Assembly (NCBI GenBank): GCA_025456385.1 | Contig: JALOKS010000083.1 | Location: 1 to 9,231 of the forward strand | DNA from: Thermoanaerobaculales bacterium | GTDB lineage: Bacteria > Acidobacteriota > Thermoanaerobaculia > Thermoanaerobaculales > Sulfomarinibacteraceae | Direction: 5' to 3' | Length of the DNA stretch: 9,231 bases | In this document: in pieces, positions 1 through 8,877 of the stretch | How positions within the stretch are numbered: the stretch's first letter is position 1 | Layout of the letters: each line of letters opens with the position of its first letter | Notes under the pieces: generated by a model | Database searches by the model: none | Told to the model about the DNA's origin: nothing | What the model saw: the letters and a program-made list of their open reading frames with translations, nothing else | Translations under genes and position numbers: made by a program

Positions 1-18
1 CGGCCGCGGCCCCTGTGC

Positions 19-24
19 TACCCT
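19..24 (+). promoter_or_regulatory. Possible -10 element of a leaderless purine-nucleoside phosphorylase transcript
   Basis: TACCCT, preceded by TGC, resembles an extended -10 (TGnTAnnnT). It ends 7 nt before the ATG at 32, and no Shine-Dalgarno-like sequence lies between. That spacing would put the transcript start at or next to the start codon, as in leaderless mRNAs. The -35 region would lie at or beyond the window edge, so it cannot be judged. Weak evidence on its own. Confidence 0.3.
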
Positions 25-31
25 CGCCGCC

Positions 32-868
32 ATGAGCGCGAGCATGACCCCCGCCGATCTCAGGCGCGTCGCCGCGGACTTCCGCGAGCGGTATGCGCCC
101 GGCCGGGTGCGCGGGCTGCTGGTCGCCGGCTCCGGCCTCAAGCTCGAGGTCCCGGGGTGGAGGCCGTCCGAGGTCGTCGGCCTCGCGGAGGTCTTCCCCT
201 TCCCGCTCCACGCCCTCATGGGGCACAGTCAGAGCTTCACCCTCTGGCGCCGCGGCGACGAGACGCTGCTGGTCGCCAACGGCCGCTTCCACCTCTACCA
301 GGGCTACCGGCCCGAGGAGGTGGTGGCCCCGGTCCGCCTGGCGGGCCTGCTCGGCGCCGAGGCGATGATCGCCACCAACGCCACCGGCGCCGTCGACCCG
401 GCGATCGCGCCCGGCTCGCTGGTGCTGGTGAGCGACCACCTCAACCTGCAGGGCGCGAACCCTCTGGTGGGCGCCTGGGGGCGGGAGCTCGGTCCGCAGT
501 TTCCCGACATGAGCGCGGCCTACGACCGCGAGCTGCGGGAGCTCGCGCGGGCGGCGGCGGTCGAGGCGGGCTTCGCGGTCCACGAGGGCGTGTACGCGGC
601 GCTCCTCGGCCCCTCCTTCGAGACGCCCGCGGAGATCCGCATGCTGCGGGCGCTCGGCGCCACGGTGGTCGGGATGTCGACAGTGCCGGAGGTGATCGCC
701 GCCCGCCACATGGGGATGAAGGTGCTGGTTCTGTCCTTCGCCGCCAACCCGGCCGCCGGCCTGGTGGACCGGCCGCTCACCCACCAGGAGGTGCTCGACG
801 AGGGCGAGAAGGCCGCGGCCAAGCTGGCGACCCTCATGGGGCTGCTGGTGGAGAGAGTGTTTTCGTGA
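32..868 (+). CDS. punA: Purine-nucleoside phosphorylase (trimeric PNP/MTAP family)
   Basis: Cytosolic purine-salvage enzyme that splits purine (deoxy)nucleosides with phosphate into base and (deoxy)ribose-1-phosphate. The 278 aa are full length for the trimeric family. Motifs seen in order: phosphate-binding GSGL (33-36), GHSQ (64-67), GRFHLYQGY (84-92, with R85, H87, Y89), NATGAVDP (116-123), DHLNLQGANPLVG (about 135-147), FPDMSAAYD (157-165), GPSFETPAE (193-201, E197 being the purine-contacting Glu), GMSTVPEVIAARH (214-226) and SFAAN (235-239) with N239 matching the purine O6-contacting Asn; H251 follows. Oddities: the usual NAAGG is NATGA and the Thr of the usual TN pair is Ala (A238), so base preference may be altered. 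Start chosen at ATG 32; ATG 44 is an in-frame alternative, and neither has a Shine-Dalgarno. The TGA stop lies inside the first heptamer repeat. Family call is secure; exact substrate is inferred. Confidence 0.95.
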   Translation: MSASMTPADLRRVAADFRERYAPGRVRGLLVAGSGLKLEVPGWRPSEVVGLAEVFPFPLHALMGHSQSFTLWRRGDETLLVANGRFHLYQGYRPEEVVAPVRLAGLLGAEAMIATNATGAVDPAIAPGSLVLVSDHLNLQGANPLVGAWGRELGPQFPDMSAAYDRELRELARAAAVEAGFAVHEGVYAALLGPSFETPAEIRMLRALGATVVGMSTVPEVIAARHMGMKVLVLSFAANPAAGLVDRPLTHQEVLDEGEKAAAKLATLMGLLVERVFS

Positions 869-900
869 TTTCGGATTTCGGATTTCGGATTTCGAATTTT
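867..900. repeat. Heptamer array 1 (GATTTCG units; GAAATCC on the minus strand)
   Basis: Four direct copies of GATTTCG (867-894) are followed by an AATTTTT tail. On the - strand it reads as GAAATCC units preceded by a G-rich head (902-929). The stop codon of the phosphorylase gene is shared with the first unit, so the array abuts the gene with no spacer. Same unit as array 5 (2604-2637), in the opposite orientation. Confidence 0.9.
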
Positions 901-901
901 T

Positions 902-1068
902 CCCCCACCCACCCGGAGCCGAAACACGAATCGACGTTGGCGCACCGAGCTGTCCCGCGCCATTCGGCGATGGGGGGGCGGCCGGGAAATTCGAAATTCG
1001 AAATTCGAAATTCGAAATTTCCGCCCGCACCCCCTCGTGTCCCGGACCGGTTCCGGGTCGGGTGGGGG
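902..1068. repeat. Inverted pair of G-rich repeat heads flanking arrays 1 to 3
   Basis: The reverse complement of 902-929 aligns with 1036-1068. Both begin TCGTGT, then CGG, then TCCGGGT, and end GGGTGGGGG; the right copy carries about five extra bases in the middle. Both G-rich ends point outward toward a heptamer array (array 1 to the left, array 3 to the right), so head and array were probably duplicated together in inverted orientation. The remaining gap (about 930-985) holds no ORF or motif I recognise. The whole gap 869-1127 has no gene. Confidence 0.75.
986..1020. repeat. Heptamer array 2 (GAAATTC units) with heads on both sides
   Basis: Four exact GAAATTC units (986-1013) followed by GAAATTT; the array is nearly self-complementary and begins GGAAATT and ends AATTTCC. 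A G-rich tract lies to its left (971-986). To its right, 1021-1032 read on the - strand gives GGGTGCGGGCGG, identical to the head of array 5 at 2588-2599. It could form a long A/T-rich hairpin or cruciform. Confidence 0.9.
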
Positions 1069-1069
1069 C

Positions 1070-1103
1070 AATTCAGAATTCAGAATTCAGAATTCAAAAT
1101 TCG
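1070..1103. repeat. Heptamer array 3 (AATTCAG units)
   Basis: Three exact AATTCAG units, a fourth as AATTCAA and a final AATTCG. It is preceded directly by the G-rich head GGGTCGGGTGGGGG (1055-1068). An open frame from GTG 1062 runs through this array into the following hydrolase gene; the array-derived residues are unlike any family sequence, so the gene start is placed downstream. Confidence 0.9.
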
Positions 1104-1127
1104 CAAAAACGTCGTTCGAGGCGTTTC

Positions 1128-1781
1128 GTGACGGCATCACTCTTCCTCGACGTTTTTGCGGTGGGCCCCATCCAGGCCAACTGCGTCCTCCTCGGCGATG
1201 CCGCCGCCGGCGAGCTCGCGGTCATCGACCCCGGTGACGAGGGGGCGCTGATCGCGGAGCGGGTCCGCGCGAGCGGCCTCCGGCCGGCGATGATCCTCCA
1301 CACCCACGGCCACCTCGACCACGCCGCCGGCACCGCCGAGCTCGTGGCCCTGCTGCCCGCCGGCCTGCCCGTGGGCCTGCACCGCGACGAGCTCGAGCTC
1401 TACCGCAACCTGCCCATGCAGGCGCGGATGTTCGGCCTCGAGGCCGAGGCGCCGCCGGAGCCCACCCTGTGGTTCGAGCACGGCCAGCGTCTCGAGCTCG
1501 GCGGCCTGCGGCTCGAGGTCCGCCACACCCCGGGTCACTCGCCGGGAGGCGTCAGCTTCGTGGTCGAGGGCGCCGCGCGACCGCTGGTGGTGGTCGGCGA
1601 CGTGCTCTTCGCGGGCTCCATCGGCCGCACCGACCTCTGGGGCGGCTCCTTCCCGGTCCTCGAGCGCTCGATCCGCGGCCAGCTCTACTCCCTGCCCGAG
1701 GACACCCGCGTCGTCTGCGGCCACGGGCCCGACACCACCATCGGCCGCGAGCGCGCCGGCAATCCGTTCGTGTCGGGCTGA
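1128..1781 (+). CDS. Metallo-beta-lactamase-fold hydrolase, glyoxalase II-like (YcbL type)
   Basis: Small cytosolic metal-dependent hydrolase of 217 aa. The MBL metal-binding set is complete: HTHGHLDH (58-65), H137 in HTPGHSPGG (133-141), D158 in VVGDVLF and H199 in CGHGPDTTIGRE (197-208). The ending GHGPxTTIGxExxxNPF is typical of short glyoxalase II-like/YcbL proteins, which lack the C-terminal glutathione-binding region of classical hydroxyacylglutathione hydrolase. A thioester such as S-lactoylglutathione or another thiol adduct is the likely substrate, but this cannot be told from sequence. Start chosen at GTG 1128: it has GAGG at 1118-1121 with about 6 nt spacing, and the family-like sequence begins just after it (LFLDVFAVGPIQANC). 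The longer frame from 1062 translates repeat DNA. No regulatory link to the upstream phosphorylase is visible. Confidence 0.93.
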   Translation: MTASLFLDVFAVGPIQANCVLLGDAAAGELAVIDPGDEGALIAERVRASGLRPAMILHTHGHLDHAAGTAELVALLPAGLPVGLHRDELELYRNLPMQARMFGLEAEAPPEPTLWFEHGQRLELGGLRLEVRHTPGHSPGGVSFVVEGAARPLVVVGDVLFAGSIGRTDLWGGSFPVLERSIRGQLYSLPEDTRVVCGHGPDTTIGRERAGNPFVSG

Positions 1782-1811
1782 CGGCCGTCAGAGTGGCGGT
1801 GCGGCGCCCTC

Positions 1812-1836
1812 CGGCCGCGGTCCGGGACCGCGGCTG
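1812..1836 (+). terminator. Strong GC hairpin after the hydrolase gene, possible terminator without a U-tract
   Basis: CCGCGGTC (1815-1822) and GACCGCGG (1826-1833) are perfect inverted arms with a 3-nt loop. The stem extends outward by G1814-C1834, a G-U wobble and C1812-G1836. It begins 30 nt after the stop at 1781. There is no T-run afterwards, so intrinsic termination is doubtful; it may stabilise the mRNA 3' end instead. Confidence 0.4.
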
Positions 1837-2076
1837 CGGGCGCTCGCCTCAGCTCCCGTTCTCCCGGCTTCGACGGATCGTCGCGTGCGGCGCGCGGCGA
1901 CGCGGTACGGGCTGCGGTGATTCTGGCCTCCGCTCCCGGATCATGAGACAGAGCAGAGGTCCGCGAGTCCGAGAACGGGTCGCACCACGGCCGTGCCGTG
2001 CTATAGTCCCAGTCAATCCGTCCGATCACCGACGCTCGTCATCGAGGTGTCGGACGACAACAAGGAGGAACTCAGG
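1837..2076. other. Intergenic stretch before the cysteine-rich protein gene
   Basis: Together with the hairpin before it, this makes a 295-bp gap without a convincing gene; open frames crossing it look like shadows, with no family-like sequence. It holds a small hairpin, CGACG-GAT-CGTCG (1871-1883), the possible promoter at about 2002, and the strong ribosome site AAGGAGGAA (2062-2070) of the next gene. No heptamer repeats are present, unlike the other two gaps on this side. Confidence 0.5.
2002..2007 (+). promoter_or_regulatory. Possible -10 element for the cysteine-rich protein gene
   Basis: TATAGT matches 5 of 6 positions of the -10 consensus and is one of few A/T-rich hexamers nearby. 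The -35 position 17 nt upstream reads GTCGCA, only a weak match. Transcription would start near 2014, giving a leader of about 60 nt. Confidence 0.35.
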
Positions 2077-2508
2077 ATGAAGCGCACGGTTCTCGCGGTA
2101 GTGTGTGTGATGGTCCTCGGCGCGGCGGTCGCGCCTGCCCAGGACACCATCGTCGACGGCGTCATGAAGGCCTGCGAGCCGGAGATCACGGAGTACTGCA
2201 GCCGGGTCACGCTCGGCGAGGGGCGGCTGCTGGCCTGCTTCTACGCCCACGAGGACAAGCTGTCGGGCGCCTGCCAGTACGCGCTCTACGACGCGGCGGC
2301 GCAGCTCGAGGCCTTCGCGACCGCGGTCACCTACGTCGCGACCTCCTGCCACGACGAGCTCCTGAAGTTCTGCGGCGACGTCCAGCTCGGCGAGGGCCGG
2401 GTCGGCAGCTGCCTCCTCGAGCACAAGGCCGAGGCGGGCGCGGAGTGCCAGAAGGCGATCGCCGACGTCGGCCTCGAGGCCGTCGAGGAGACCCCCGCAG
2501 CCAAGTAG
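2077..2508 (+). CDS. Secreted protein with two GLG1-type cysteine-rich repeats
   Basis: 143 aa. A clear signal peptide: Lys-Arg start, hydrophobic core (5-18) and a likely cut after AQ at 21-22, so the mature protein is probably periplasmic or exported. The rest is two copies of a four-cysteine module: C33, C41, C54, C66 and C91, C99, C112, C124. Both copies have identical spacing (8, 13, 12), and both contain LGEGR between the second and third Cys and a His four residues after the third. This matches the Cys-rich repeat known from the Golgi protein GLG1/ESL-1 (Pfam cysteine rich repeat), which also occurs in small bacterial exported proteins of unknown function. The cysteines probably form two disulfides per module. 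Start at ATG 2077 is fixed by AAGGAGGAA with 6 to 8 nt spacing and by the signal peptide; the frame upstream is not signal-like. C10 lies within the signal peptide, and no classical lipobox follows. Monocistronic, ending in a shared terminator region. Confidence 0.88.
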   Translation: MKRTVLAVVCVMVLGAAVAPAQDTIVDGVMKACEPEITEYCSRVTLGEGRLLACFYAHEDKLSGACQYALYDAAAQLEAFATAVTYVATSCHDELLKFCGDVQLGEGRVGSCLLEHKAEAGAECQKAIADVGLEAVEETPAAK

Positions 2509-2514
2509 CGGGCG

Positions 2515-2565
<51 letters not shown>

Positions 2566-2587
2566 TGAGACGCAGCCGCATGCCAGT

Positions 2588-2637
2588 GGGTGCGGGCGGG
2601 CGGCAATCCGAAATCTGAAATCCGAAATCTGAAATCA
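2588..2637. repeat. G-rich head plus heptamer array 5 (GAAATCT/GAAATCC alternating)
   Basis: The head, GGGTGCGGGCGGGCGG (2588-2603), has three GGG runs plus a GG, so it could form a G-quadruplex. It is followed by CAATCC and then GAAATCT, GAAATCC, GAAATCT and GAAATCA. The two unit variants alternate, so the true period may be 14 bp. The first 12 bases of the head recur exactly on the other strand beside array 2 (1032 to 1021). Confidence 0.9.
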
Positions 2638-2674
2638 AAAAAAAGGGGGCGGGTTTCCCCGCCCCTCAGTTTTT
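2637..2674. terminator. Bidirectional intrinsic terminator between convergent genes
   Basis: An 8-bp GC stem, GGGGCGGG (2646-2653) with CCCGCCCC (2658-2665) and a TTTC loop, is flanked by eight A on the left (2637-2644) and five T on the right (2670-2674). The right T-run serves + strand transcripts of the cysteine-rich protein gene. The left A-run becomes a U-run for - strand transcripts of the DHOD-like gene. Position between two converging genes fits this double role. Confidence 0.85.
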
Positions 2675-2711
2675 GAACGTTGCTACGTTCAACGTGCAAA
2701 CGTTACAACGT
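2675..2711. repeat. Five ACGT-centred repeats with a small hairpin, at the 3' end of the DHOD-like gene
   Basis: ACGT occurs at 2677, 2685, 2692, 2700 and 2708, spaced 8, 7, 8 and 8 bp, mostly within AACGT or ACGTT contexts. The first two form a perfect hairpin, GAACGT-TGCT-ACGTTC (2675-2690). The last copy reaches the stop codon of the DHOD-like gene at 2711. Its near 7/8-bp periodicity recalls the heptamer arrays, but the sequence is different. Confidence 0.6.
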
Positions 2712-3700
2712 CACTGCTGCCAGCTGTCGAGCATCTTCATGTAGTTGGCGCGGGTCAGCTTGGCGGCGTTCGGCACCTTGGCCATGTTCATCGAGCCCTG
2801 CATCTGGGCGAGCGACTCGTAGTCGTGCTCGGTGAGCCAGAAGGTGATCGCCTCGAGCGTGCGGCCGATGTGCTCGGGGCCGTGGATCAGGAGCGCCGAC
2901 ACCATCTGCACCGCGTGCGCGCCGGTCATCACCGCCTTGATGACGTCCACCGCGCTGTGGGCGCCGCCGGAGGCGGCGATCGAGATCCCGAGCTGGCTCG
3001 AGAGGATCGACACCCAGCGCAGGCGCAGCCGCAGCTCGTCGGCCGTGGAGAGGCGCAGGTTGGGCACCACGTCGAGGTTCTCGATGTCGATGTCCGGCTG
3101 GTAGAAGCGGTTGAAGAGGACCAGGCCGTCGGCTCCCGCCTCCTCGAGGCGGCGCGCGAAGTGCGAGAGCGATGAGTAGAAGGGCGAGAGCTTGACCGCG
3201 ATCGGAACCGACACCGCGGCCTTGACCGCGCGGACGATGGCGAGGGTGCGCTCCTCGACCGCCTCACCGGTCTCGCCGGGGTCGGTGGCGAGGAAGTAGG
3301 CGTTGAGCTCGATCGCGTCGGCGCCGGCCGCCTGCATCTTCTCGGCGTAGCGCGTCCAGCCGCCGGGGGAGGTCCCGTTCAGGGACGCGATGACGGGAAT
3401 CGAGACCGCCTCCTTGGCGGCGCGGATGTGGTCGAGGTAGTGGTCCGGACCGACGTGGTAGCCGGCCGGGTCGGGGAGGTAGGACGAGGCCTCGGCGAAG
3501 CCCGCGCCCTGAGCCTCCATCGCCATCTGCGCTTGCGCGGCGCCGACGATCTCCTCCTCGAAGAGCGAGGGCAGGACGACGGCGGCGGCGCCGGCGTCGG
3601 CGAGCTGGCGCAGGGTGTCGATCGAGGTGCCGAGGGGGCTCGAGCCGCAGACGATCGGGTTGGCGAGCTCGAGCCCGAGGTATGTGGTCGTGAGATTCAT
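2711..3700 (-). CDS. Dihydroorotate dehydrogenase-like FMN protein downstream of PFOR
   Basis: 329-aa TIM-barrel flavoprotein of the DHOD/PreA family. The FMN-site motifs are visible: ANP (13-15) near the N-terminus, ASLNG (105-109), ELNAYF (131-136), AVKLSP with K170, LFNRF with N197, ASGGAHSAVDV (243-253) and the C-terminal HAVQMVSAL (262-270). In true class 1 DHODs the segment after the ELN Asn reads SCPN and carries the catalytic Cys; here it is AYFLATDPGE, so the usual base is missing. It is therefore unlikely to make orotate. It starts 10 nt after the PFOR stop; the PFOR stop TGA overlaps its ribosome site GAGGGA, implying translational coupling. From memory, DHOD-like genes next to nifJ are common in anaerobes and cyanobacteria, annotated by similarity only. 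A redox partner of PFOR is plausible but unproven. Transcription ends at the terminator at 2637-2674. Confidence 0.88.
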   Translation of the reverse strand: MNLTTTYLGLELANPIVCGSSPLGTSIDTLRQLADAGAAAVVLPSLFEEEIVGAAQAQMAMEAQGAGFAEASSYLPDPAGYHVGPDHYLDHIRAAKEAVSIPVIASLNGTSPGGWTRYAEKMQAAGADAIELNAYFLATDPGETGEAVEERTLAIVRAVKAAVSVPIAVKLSPFYSSLSHFARRLEEAGADGLVLFNRFYQPDIDIENLDVVPNLRLSTADELRLRLRWVSILSSQLGISIAASGGAHSAVDVIKAVMTGAHAVQMVSALLIHGPEHIGRTLEAITFWLTEHDYESLAQMQGSMNMAKVPNAAKLTRANYMKMLDSWQQ

Positions 3701-3710
3701 GGCATGTCCC

Positions 3711-7289
<3,579 letters not shown>

Positions 7290-7365
7290 GGGTATCCTCC
7301 GCGGGTCGGGCCTCGCTGGGCCGCCCGGCTTCGTTGGTCAGTGGATGACACGCGGCCAGAGGGCC

Positions 7366-7383
7366 ACGTGAACAAATTCACAA
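7366..7383 (-). promoter_or_regulatory. Rex-type redox operator upstream of PFOR
   Basis: On the - strand the 18 bases read TTGTGAATTTGTTCACGT, against the Rex consensus TTGTGAANNNNTTCACAA: 12 of 14 defined positions match, including the perfect GTGAA/TTCAC inverted core with its 4-nt spacer. It lies directly downstream of the -10 at 7394-7389 and covers the predicted transcription start (about 7382), the expected place for a repressor. Rex (NADH-sensing) is known to regulate pyruvate oxidoreductase and fermentation genes in several phyla. No rex gene is in this window. Confidence 0.75.
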
Positions 7384-7388
7384 TGCGC

Positions 7389-7417
7389 AGGATAAACCTC
7401 GCCGGGTTTCCTGGCAA
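7389..7417 (-). promoter_or_regulatory. Sigma70-like promoter of the PFOR operon
   Basis: On the - strand the -35 is TTGCCA (7417-7412, 5 of 6 to consensus) and the -10 is TATCCT (7394-7389, 4 of 6), separated by exactly 17 bp. The predicted transcript start is near 7382, giving a leader of about 93 nt before the ATG at 7289. The rest of the 190-bp gap (7290-7479) shows no gene, and no clear terminator follows the TPR gene upstream. Confidence 0.65.
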
Positions 7418-7479
7418 GTGCGGTGCAGGTCGGGTCCGGGCTGCCTTTCAGGGCGTGTCTCGGAGCCTTCACAGAGCGC

Positions 7480-7968
7480 TCAACCCGTGTTCTTGTCGCG
7501 CATGCGGCCGAGCCAGACGTTGATCGGGTGGCGCCGCGAGAGGAAGGAGAAGGTCACCGGTCGGCGCCGGCCGATCTCGGCGAAAATCTTCTGGATGCGC
7601 TGGTTGGAGGGCTGTAGACGAAGGCCGGCCTCGAGGTTGCGGACCGCGTTCTTGCGGTCGTCGCGCTCGAGGTAGACGAGCGCGAGGTTGATCCGGTGCT
7701 CCGGGTCGAGGAAGTTCGACTTGAGCGAGATGTTGCAGTACTGCAACGCCTCCGCGTACTTGTGCTTGACCATCGCCACGCACAGGCCGTAGTAGGAGAA
7801 GGCGGAGGCGGCGAAGCGTTTGTCGGTGAGCTCCCCCTCCGCCGACAGCTTGGCCAGGTAGGCCTCGAAGACCTCGATGGCGTCCTCGTAGCGGCCGCTG
7901 CGCGTCCACGCGACGGCCTCCTGGATCCGGTCGCGCATGGTTCCGAAGGGGAGGTCGGTCTCGACCAT
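7480..7968 (-). CDS. Tetratricopeptide-repeat protein of unknown function
   Basis: 162 aa, no signal peptide or membrane segment, so probably cytosolic. Three TPR-like helical pairs are visible: about 12-45 (AVAWTRSGRYEDAIEVFEAY), 54-87 (YYGLCVAMVKHKYAEALQYC) and 89-122 (RINLALVYLERDDRKNAVRN then LRLQPSN), with typical Ala, Tyr and Pro positions. The C-terminal 30 residues are Arg-rich (GRRRPVTFSFLSRRHPIN, then GRMRDK) and lie outside the repeats, perhaps a contact site for RNA, membrane lipid or protein. TPRs mediate protein binding, so the partner is unknown. Start ATG 7968 has no Shine-Dalgarno but has TATACT 8 nt upstream, suggesting a leaderless transcript; ATG 7938 is an alternative. 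It follows the phosphatase gene by 40 nt on the same strand and precedes PFOR by 190 nt, with its own promoter between. Confidence 0.85.
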   Translation of the reverse strand: MVETDLPFGTMRDRIQEAVAWTRSGRYEDAIEVFEAYLAKLSAEGELTDKRFAASAFSYYGLCVAMVKHKYAEALQYCNISLKSNFLDPEHRINLALVYLERDDRKNAVRNLEAGLRLQPSNQRIQKIFAEIGRRRPVTFSFLSRRHPINVWLGRMRDKNTG

Positions 7969-7976
7969 TGGCCGGC

Positions 7977-7982
7977 AGTATA
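7977..7982 (-). promoter_or_regulatory. Possible -10 element for a leaderless TPR-protein transcript
   Basis: On the - strand TATACT matches 5 of 6 of the -10 consensus and ends 8 nt before the ATG at 7968. No good -35 is found 16 to 18 nt upstream (GC-rich there). With no ribosome site for the gene, a start of transcription at or next to the ATG is suggested. The arrangement parallels TACCCT before the gene at 32. Confidence 0.4.
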
Positions 7983-8008
7983 GCCCAGCCCCGGCAATTC
8001 GCGGCGGG

Positions 8009-8839
8009 CTAGCCCCCGGCGAGCGCCGCCCGCCACGCGTCGCGGTGCTCGTGCACGATGTCGAGCAGCTCGCCGTGGACCCCCGCGGGCCCGCAGACGA
8101 CGTTGCCGCTTGCGAGCCAGCCGCCGCCGCCCTCCATGTCGGTGATGACGCCCCCCGCCTCCTCGATCAGGACCGCACCGGCGGCGACGTCCCAGGGCGA
8201 GAGCTGGAACTCGAAGAAGCCGTCGAAGAGGCCGCAGGCGGTGTAGGCGAGGTCGAGGGCGGCGGCGCCGGGGCGGCGCACCGACTTGCAGCGGAGAAAG
8301 GCCTCGCGGAAGATGGCGAGGTAGGGGTCGAGCAGGCGGTGCGCCTTGAAGGGGAAGCCGGTCGCGAGCAGCGACCCGGCGAGGCCCGATTGGCGGCTGA
8401 CCCGGCAGGGAGCGCCGTTCCAGCGCGCGCCGCAGCCGCGCGCGGCCGTGAAGACGTCGCCCTTGCAGGGATCGAGGACGACGCCGAAATCGACGCGGCC
8501 CGCCGCCACCACCCCGATCGAGACCGCGAACTGCGGAATGCCGTGCACGAAGTTGGTGGTGCCGTCGAGGGGGTCGACGATCCAGACCGGACCCGAGTCG
8601 TCGTCGCGCGACCAGCCGGCCTCCTCCGAGAGCACGCGGTGCTCGGGGAAGCGCGCCGCGACGGCGGCGACGATCGCACGCTCGGAGGCGAGGTCGGCGG
8701 CGCTCACCAGGTCGTTGCGGGCCTTCTCGCTGACCTGGTCAGGGGTGAGCGAGCGCCAGTACCTCATCAGCTCGGCGCCGCCGATCCGGGCGACCGCCTC
8801 GACCTCGTCGAGAAAGGCCTCAGGTTCGGGAAATAGCAC
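8009..8839 (-). CDS. Inositol monophosphatase family protein
   Basis: 276-aa Mg2+-dependent phosphatase of the IMPase/SuhB family, which releases phosphate from inositol-1-phosphate or related sugar phosphates, and in some members 3'-phosphoadenosine 5'-phosphate. Metal-site residues in order: D49 in SAADLASE, E72-E73 in LSEEAG, D89, D92, G93 and T94 in IVDPLDGTTNF, and D217 in SPWDVAAG. The second motif and C-terminal glycine-rich region (GGVITD, then NVVCGP) are also present, so the enzyme looks intact. Start GTG 8839 is chosen because GAGGAGG (8852-8846) lies 6 nt upstream and the family N-terminus (FLDEVEAVARIGG) follows; a longer frame from TTG 8884 would add 15 residues unlike the family. 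Substrate cannot be told: SuhB-type, fructose-bisphosphate or histidinol-phosphate activity are all found in this family. Confidence 0.93.
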   Translation of the reverse strand: MLFPEPEAFLDEVEAVARIGGAELMRYWRSLTPDQVSEKARNDLVSAADLASERAIVAAVAARFPEHRVLSEEAGWSRDDDSGPVWIVDPLDGTTNFVHGIPQFAVSIGVVAAGRVDFGVVLDPCKGDVFTAARGCGARWNGAPCRVSRQSGLAGSLLATGFPFKAHRLLDPYLAIFREAFLRCKSVRRPGAAALDLAYTACGLFDGFFEFQLSPWDVAAGAVLIEEAGGVITDMEGGGGWLASGNVVCGPAGVHGELLDIVHEHRDAWRAALAGG

Positions 8840-8845
8840 CGTGCC

Positions 8846-8852
8846 CCTCCTC
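8846..8852 (-). promoter_or_regulatory. Ribosome binding site deciding the phosphatase start
   Basis: GAGGAGG on the - strand, 6 nt before GTG 8839. It supports this GTG over the upstream TTG at 8884. Confidence 0.8.
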
Positions 8853-8877
8853 GTTGCTGCTGGTGGACACCGACCCC

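Noticed and set aside
867..1103. CRISPR array
   Set aside because: The repeats are contiguous 7-mers with no unique spacers, and no cas genes are nearby.
1062..1127. N-terminal extension of the metallo-hydrolase from GTG 1062
   Set aside because: It translates heptamer array 3 and has no ribosome site; GTG 1128 has GAGG at the right distance and family-like sequence begins there.
157..1131. A 324-aa + strand frame overlapping the phosphorylase gene and running through the repeats
   Set aside because: Gly/Arg/Pro-rich out-of-frame translation of the phosphorylase gene; its later part (ISDFGFRISNF-like) is translated heptamer repeat.
1871..1883. Small hairpin CGACG-GAT-CGTCG as a terminator or operator
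   Set aside because: A 5-bp stem in GC-rich DNA is expected by chance, and there is no T-run or promoter next to it.
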